Shown here: piece after piece, positions 57,777 to 64,000 of the stretch
Position numbering within the stretch: position 1 is the stretch's first letter
How the letters are laid out: every line of letters starts with the position of its first letter
From: Ecdyonurus torrentis
Lineage: Eukaryota; Arthropoda; Insecta; Ephemeroptera; Heptageniidae
Reading direction: 5' to 3'
DNA length: 64,000 nt
Assembly (NCBI GenBank): GCA_949318235.1
Contig: OX439131.1
Coordinates: forward strand, 2,417,809 to 2,481,808
Made by a program: the position numbers and the translations under genes
Notes under the pieces: generated by a model
Seen by the model: the letters and a program-made list of their open reading frames with translations, nothing else
What the model was told of the DNA's origin: nothing
The model's database searches: none

Positions 57777-58359
57777 CTTTTTATAAATCAGTACTGCATT
57801 TCGAAAAAATTAGAAATGTTAAGAATAAAATATTTTGAAGCAAATCTATGAAATGTAACACATATCGGTAGCTTTAATATAATTTTAATATAGTTAATAC
57901 TTGTATGTTTTATCATTTTTATTTCAGGAATATTTATTGTGTATAATACTCAGTACGATCTGTTGTGTTATACTAGTAGAAACTAAATAAATATCTTATT
58001 ATGATTACGTAAATATGGTTTTAATACATAATACATAACAACTAGCTTAAGCAAGTGCATGTGCATTTAAAATAAGTGTTTTTCTTCAACTGAACAAAGA
58101 TGTTCTTTCAAAGCACATACAAGACAAAATTTCAATTAACGCTATGTAAGCAAATGCAGTGAATACATAAATTTACTTTGTCTATTTGAAAATGAAATCA
58201 AAGTATGTATATATTCATACAGTAATAATAGCAATGAATATATAATTTTAACAAGAATTGCATAATAAAAAAACTAAATAAATTACTATAGTGGAAAGTG
58301 CATTATACCATATTTAAAATTAACTTATAAATACATGCTAGATTTTATTTTATATCAGA

Positions 58360-58363
<4 letters not shown>
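57777..58363. other. AT-rich sequence, nothing recognised
   Basis: No frame, repeat pair or signal seen. Confidence 0.5.

Positions 58364-58445
<82 letters not shown>
58364..58445. repeat. (TA)n microsatellite
   Basis: About 82 bp of pure TA. Confidence 0.96.
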
Positions 58446-58448
<3 letters not shown>

Positions 58449-59009
58449 ATTAGCATGTAGATTAGTTTATATATTGCATTTGAATTCCTATGCATATACA
58501 CTTTAAAATAAATGAATATATTAAATAAAATTATATAAATTACAGTATAGTAATAATAATATATTATAACATTTCTTTAAAATAGCACATGTTTTGATAT
58601 TTGTTTATTTTTCTTTAGAATTTAATATAAAAATATTTAGAGTGACAAGTATGTCAAATATTATTTAATAAAATAGTATTATGTTATTTTGTTGTTGTTG
58701 TAACTGTCAAGATTTTATTCATATACAACAGTCACTGTGACAATTCAATTGCCGTGTGGAAATATCATGAAAACGTAATGCAATACGATTATTAAAGTTT
58801 CAATAAGAATGCATTTTGTTGTCATAGAGTAATGTATTTATCATATTATTTGCGCTTAAGTTTTATGACAAACTAATATGTTGAAAACATAATATTGTTC
58901 ATTACAAGAGAAAAAATGTGATATATTTGAAAAGTACGTAAAATGAAATAAAGATGGTTATTATATTATCCATATTGAGTAGCACTCAAGAGACATGCTT
59001 TCAGGAATC

Positions 59010-59290
59010 ATACGTTCACTTGGCATACATAAATAGGCCCCCTACGTATAGAGTGGACATACACGGTCTGGCCAAATACACAAGCCAGCATTCGCCATGA
59101 TAACCTGGAGAAACCGTGGAAACCTCTGGGCAGGTTAGATGGTGCAATAACATGAATAAGTAAACTCGTCTCGTGCAACGTATTGTGCTCTCTCTTTCAC
59201 ACTTAATGTACGCACCCAGCAGTGGCTCGAACCTGTGCTCGGTGAGGAGTACACAGTTACAAATCTTAACCACTCGTATTATTATAGTTT
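59010..59290 (-). mobile_element. tRNA-derived SINE
   Basis: On the minus strand, an A-box-like GAGTGGTTAAG (about 59276-59266) is followed about 30 bp later by a B box GGTTCGAGCC (59233-59224). This is the internal RNA polymerase III promoter of a tRNA-derived head. After it comes a GC-richer body with AGAGGTTTCCACGGTTTCTC and CATGGCGAATGCTGGC, which looks like a conserved SINE central domain. The tail and target duplications are not clear, so ends are approximate. Confidence 0.65.
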
Positions 59291-59794
59291 TTTTGATCAT
59301 ATAGTAACAGTATTTTTATTTTTATTGTACTATGTTAGCAAAACATAAAAACAATTTTCAAAAACATTTTAAGAAGGTAAATATTTAAACGTAAAATAAT
59401 CAATAATTAATCAGAAATAAATGTTTTATCGAGTAATTTTATTAAAATTACAATGACGTTTATTTCAATTTAATCTTACTGATGGTTCGTTATATTTATT
59501 CACGGTCGAAAACAAGATTATAAATATTATTATACTGTTCGGAGTTGCTTAGTTTTAAAAATAATTGCAAAAATATGAAAATAATTTTATTGAAAATACG
59601 AAGTATATTTTATAAAACCTGCTCCTGATTGAAGAAATGTGAATATTGATTTTTCATTCATACACACGTTATTAAAGTATATTGTAAATTTTTTACCAAT
59701 ATAATATAAAAAGTGTTTTAATTAACTAATACATTTTATGACATTGGTGAGAATATATGATAATATAAAATATACAACACAAAATGTATACACG

Positions 59795-60031
59795 GAAAAA
59801 ATACAACTTATGGCAGGTATATAAATCTTGTAAATTGCAGTAGGTAAATATTACAGGTAACAGGTGTTGATATAATATACAACGTCACCTAACTCAGGTA
59901 AAATTTAACCTAACTTAGGTGAGACACACCTGTATTGTAATATGTATCACCTGCATTAGGTATTATTAGAGTATTATAAATACTTCTTCCAGGTTAAAAT
60001 GTACCTAGAGTACTGTTATAATATACAGGAT
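59795..60031. mobile_element. Inverted-repeat element E
   Basis: The left end ACACGGAAAAAATAC and ATGGCAGGTATATAAATCTT, with the reverse complement of the right end (GGGTTTATAAATCCTGTATA), forms arms of about 40-50 bp. The centre is a palindrome: TCACCTAA pairs with TTAGGTGA around 59886-59923. Left-end words recur at about 25480-25512 and right-end words at 34984-35046. Confidence 0.55.
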
Positions 60032-60670
60032 TTATAAACCCAATTTAAGTATTTTTTTTAAAAAATCCCGTTTTATATGGCAAAATTTTCAAAATTACAA
60101 TACTTGAAGTAATAAATAATAATAATAAAAAAAAATGCAATCCATTAATCCTAAAACTTTTGAGAAAAATTGTTATTTGATTCTAATTTCAAGTACTAGT
60201 TACATGAACTTTAACTTTTAATCATGACTTTCTTTTTCAGACTTGAGGAAACAATTAGATATAGTAAAGAAACACGCACATTAGTATCACTATTATTATT
60301 CGTTAAAGTAAACAAAGAAACAGCCTTTACCAATGCAAGAGTTAGACCATGATTGAATTATATATTACAATTTACAATTAAAGCCAATAATAATGATAAA
60401 GTCAATAAGACTTAGAAGCTTTATCACCTTACAATGAAGGTTTGGAGATAAAAGTATCTTATTACATCTTATTTATAAGCTTTTACAAACGTAAAAAAAA
60501 GGAATACTACAGCTGTTTGCTTTTAAATAAAAGTTTTTTTTTTCATTGTTTGTTACAAAATAAAGCTGGAAGAGATGCCGTGAGAAATAAAAAAGATGTA
60601 TTGTGTATCGGAGAAATCAAAACACATTACTCGTTAAAATGCCATTTTTATCACGAACATTCATTCATTC
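60032..60670. other. AT-rich sequence, nothing recognised
   Basis: The frame at 60442-60774 runs into the following (TC)n array and has no recognisable motif. Confidence 0.45.

Positions 60671-60675
<5 letters not shown>

Positions 60676-60747
<72 letters not shown>
60676..60747. repeat. (TC)n microsatellite
   Basis: About 72 bp of TC, preceded by three ATTC copies. Confidence 0.97.
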
Positions 60748-60753
<6 letters not shown>

Positions 60754-61497
60754 TTTTGTCTCTCTTTTGATTGATATAAAAAGAGAAACCTTTAAATTTA
60801 TTTTTAAATTTAAAAACAGACTTTTGATATCTGTTTACTGACATTTATTTGCAATTTTAATGATGTGCCTTTTTTTTTTTTTTTTTTTAGTATATAACAA
60901 GAAGTATTGATATCTTTAAAAAAACAATAATAAGTTGAATACAGAATTGAAAGTAAGCTGAAACAAAATATGTCAAAGCTATACCTTGTTCTTTTTATAT
61001 GATATAATGTATTAAAAAAATGTTTTATATAGTGTACTATGAAGTTATTTAATATTCTACATATTAGGTATACTTTTAGTAAGAGCTATGCGATGTAAAA
61101 TATTACAACAATGACAATATTGCTAAACAAGTTTGTAGCAAGAAATAACGGATGTAATATAATCTGTATACGACACATAAAGACTCAATTCACTTCAGTT
61201 CCTGTCTTTTATAAAAGCATATTATATATTTATATTACACTAATAACACCGTTTTATATATATAATATGAGAGGGGAACATTATACAAGAAAAAAAAAAC
61301 TCATGTAACTTGGTGGAAAAAATATTGGATATAAAATTATGATGATGAACACTTCCTTGTTCTGTAGCAATGAAAAATATTAACTTTTTAAGCTGAAAAT
61401 AAAATTCTACAGTGATTTGACTTAAAAGATTTGAGGACAGAAAAATGTGATATATGCAAATTAAGCCAACTGTAAATATATAAATGTACAAACAAGC

Positions 61498-62415
<918 letters not shown>

Positions 62416-62731
62416 TAAAGGCATAGAAAACATGAAACAACATGTTCTTTAACACAAAATGGGATCTACAAAATTGATGATAATTTTTACCAGAATGTAA
62501 ATGTAGCCCCACAAAAGAGCGTAAAAAAGCTGTAAAGTATGCAATTTGCGTGAATATTTCTGTTTATGACGTCAGAAACAGGCAAAAACTAGTATAAAAA
62601 TGTTGTGCGGGTTGCATAAATAAAACATTTCTGATCACTGCTACGGCGCTACACTTGGGTTTTAAGACCAATTATTGTTATTTTGTTTTGTGATATAAAT
62701 GCTAATGTTTTCATGTTTTCTATGCCTTTAA
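62416..62731 (+). mobile_element. TTAA-flanked MITE, group 3 copy d
   Basis: TTAA at 62416-62419 and 62728-62731. The two ends are good inverted repeats (TTAAAGGCATAGAAAACATG and CATGTTTTCTATGCCTTTAA on the right). Same orientation as 30351-30691. TGACGTCA at 62567-62574. Confidence 0.88.
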
Positions 62732-63143
62732 TGAATTTATAAAATTTAGAATATCAACGTAGCAACAATTCTTGTTGGATTGATACACGGTTTATTACCC
62801 AGTAATAAAATTCTTACTCACAATGCAAAAATATATAGAGACTGCAAAGATTGTGCGTGAAAACATAGTGCATTTTCACTAAATATTCAATGTGGTAGAG
62901 GCTATAATTTGTTAATTATGGGCACCAGTAATATATGAATTTCACTACCTAATCATTAGTGTATGCTCTCTGTACCATATTTCACTTGCACTCATGTACT
63001 GGTAGTGAGTATACACTATAGTAAAGGGAAAACTTTTTAAATATTTAATATCTATGTATTGAAATTAGATAATTATAGGTACTCTCTACGCGTTAGAATG
63101 CGTGATGTATTAACATGAATGTTTTATTATTTTCTTAAATAGC

Positions 63144-63289
63144 TATATTCGACTCGAAAACCTCAGTCAATTTAAATCGGGCATGCCTAAAGTATCGCCC
63201 ATTGTCACATTTGAGGAGAAGGGGGGGCGGCTGGGCGATACCATAAAAGGTCAAACGGCGGGTAACTCAGGTTTTTTGAATCGAGTATA
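63144..63289. mobile_element. TA-flanked 146-bp MITE, copy 2
   Basis: Close copy of 42752-42897 in the same orientation: TTTAAATCGGGCATGCCTAA, AGTATCGCCCATTGTCACAT, and right end CGAGTATA. Confidence 0.82.
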
Positions 63290-64000
63290 TAAATGACATA
63301 TATTCTATAACAGAAGATTTTTAAGTCAAATTATCATATATATTGTTAAAGGTGATAAAAGTTGATTGTCACTATTTATTTTTTTGTTTCTTCAGCAAAC
63401 ATTGCAAACAATATAATGATAAATTATTTATTATTATACTATTATTAAACCTAATCTATATTTTCATTTTCCAGTAGATAAAAAGTAGGTTAGTAAATGT
63501 ATAATATTATACTGTGAATATAATTATTCAATTTATATACAGTTTTGTTTTATATGTAAATCACGGTATATATAATCTGTATTCTTGCAACTATTTTGAA
63601 TTGCATTGTATTTTCATTTAGTACTAACTTCATTAAAGTTTCTGCAGTTAGGATTAAGGATACAATAGATAAGGGAAAATTGCCTCGTCGTAAAACTCAG
63701 AGTGAATTAATTCATTTGATTTTGGTAGCTTGGAGAGAAAGAGACATCTAAAAATGTTGTAGTCATGTACAGAAACTGATTTTTGGCAAACTAGTATTCG
63801 TTGTTTCAAATTTAAATTTGTGACCGGTTAGGCGCTTAAATTTAAAAATTACTGGAATCTGGAATTTTTAACTCATAAGATACAATTTTAATGTTGATTT
63901 TTATTTCTCTTACTATTATTATAATTTTTAATAAACGTCTGAATTGGGGCCTAAAATAATTTTTATTTTTATTAAAATTGAACAGGAAATTTGATAATGT
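63290..64000. other. AT-rich sequence to window end, nothing recognised
   Basis: No frame, repeat or signal I can support. Confidence 0.45.

Noticed and set aside
59016..59300. 94-codon minus-strand frame
   Set aside because: It coincides with the tRNA-derived SINE (A and B boxes) and is an incidental open frame across it.

Overview
The window is a piece of a large, very A+T-rich animal nuclear genome (roughly 70-75% A+T by eye), most likely from an invertebrate. I cannot name the species. The reasons are widely spaced exons with consensus GT-AG splice sites, long dinucleotide microsatellites ((GA)n/(CT)n and (TA)n, almost no (CA)n), hairpin-type MITEs, a 5'-truncated LINE and a tRNA-derived SINE. 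There are no operons, prokaryotic signals, rRNA genes or CRISPR arrays.

Gene content. The one host gene I can support lies on the minus strand. It has three exons, at 37637-37471, 15647-15511 and 4616-4384 (or ending at 4434), separated by introns of about 21.8 kb and 10.9 kb. The three reading frames join in phase across both introns. The joined protein looks like the RGS7-binding protein (R7BP/RGS7BP) family, the membrane anchor of R7 RGS-Gbeta5 complexes that shut off Gi/o signalling. The first exon(s) with the start codon, and possibly a last exon with the palmitoylated tail, are not identified here. The only other convincing coding sequence is a 564-codon reverse transcriptase of a 5'-truncated CR1/L2/Daphne-like LINE at about 39975-42006 on the plus strand.

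Layout. 1-4143: AT-rich sequence with one palindromic MITE. 4144-4616: a 245-bp ATTC array abutting the stop codon of the terminal coding exon. 4617-15510 and 15648-37470: introns packed with microsatellites and MITEs. 37638-64000: sequence upstream of the gene (or a further intron) containing the LINE, more MITEs, a SINE, a retrocopy-like segment and long microsatellites.

The most notable non-genic pattern is a set of TTAA-flanked MITEs. Ten copies in four sequence groups share TTAAAG-type termini and almost all carry the palindrome TGACGTCA (a full CRE/ATF site) near their centre. I count 19 exact TGACGTCA sites in 64 kb, where base composition predicts fewer than one. At least 13 of them are inside these elements. 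Several copies lie in the introns of the R7BP-like gene, one of them about 70 bp from an exon.
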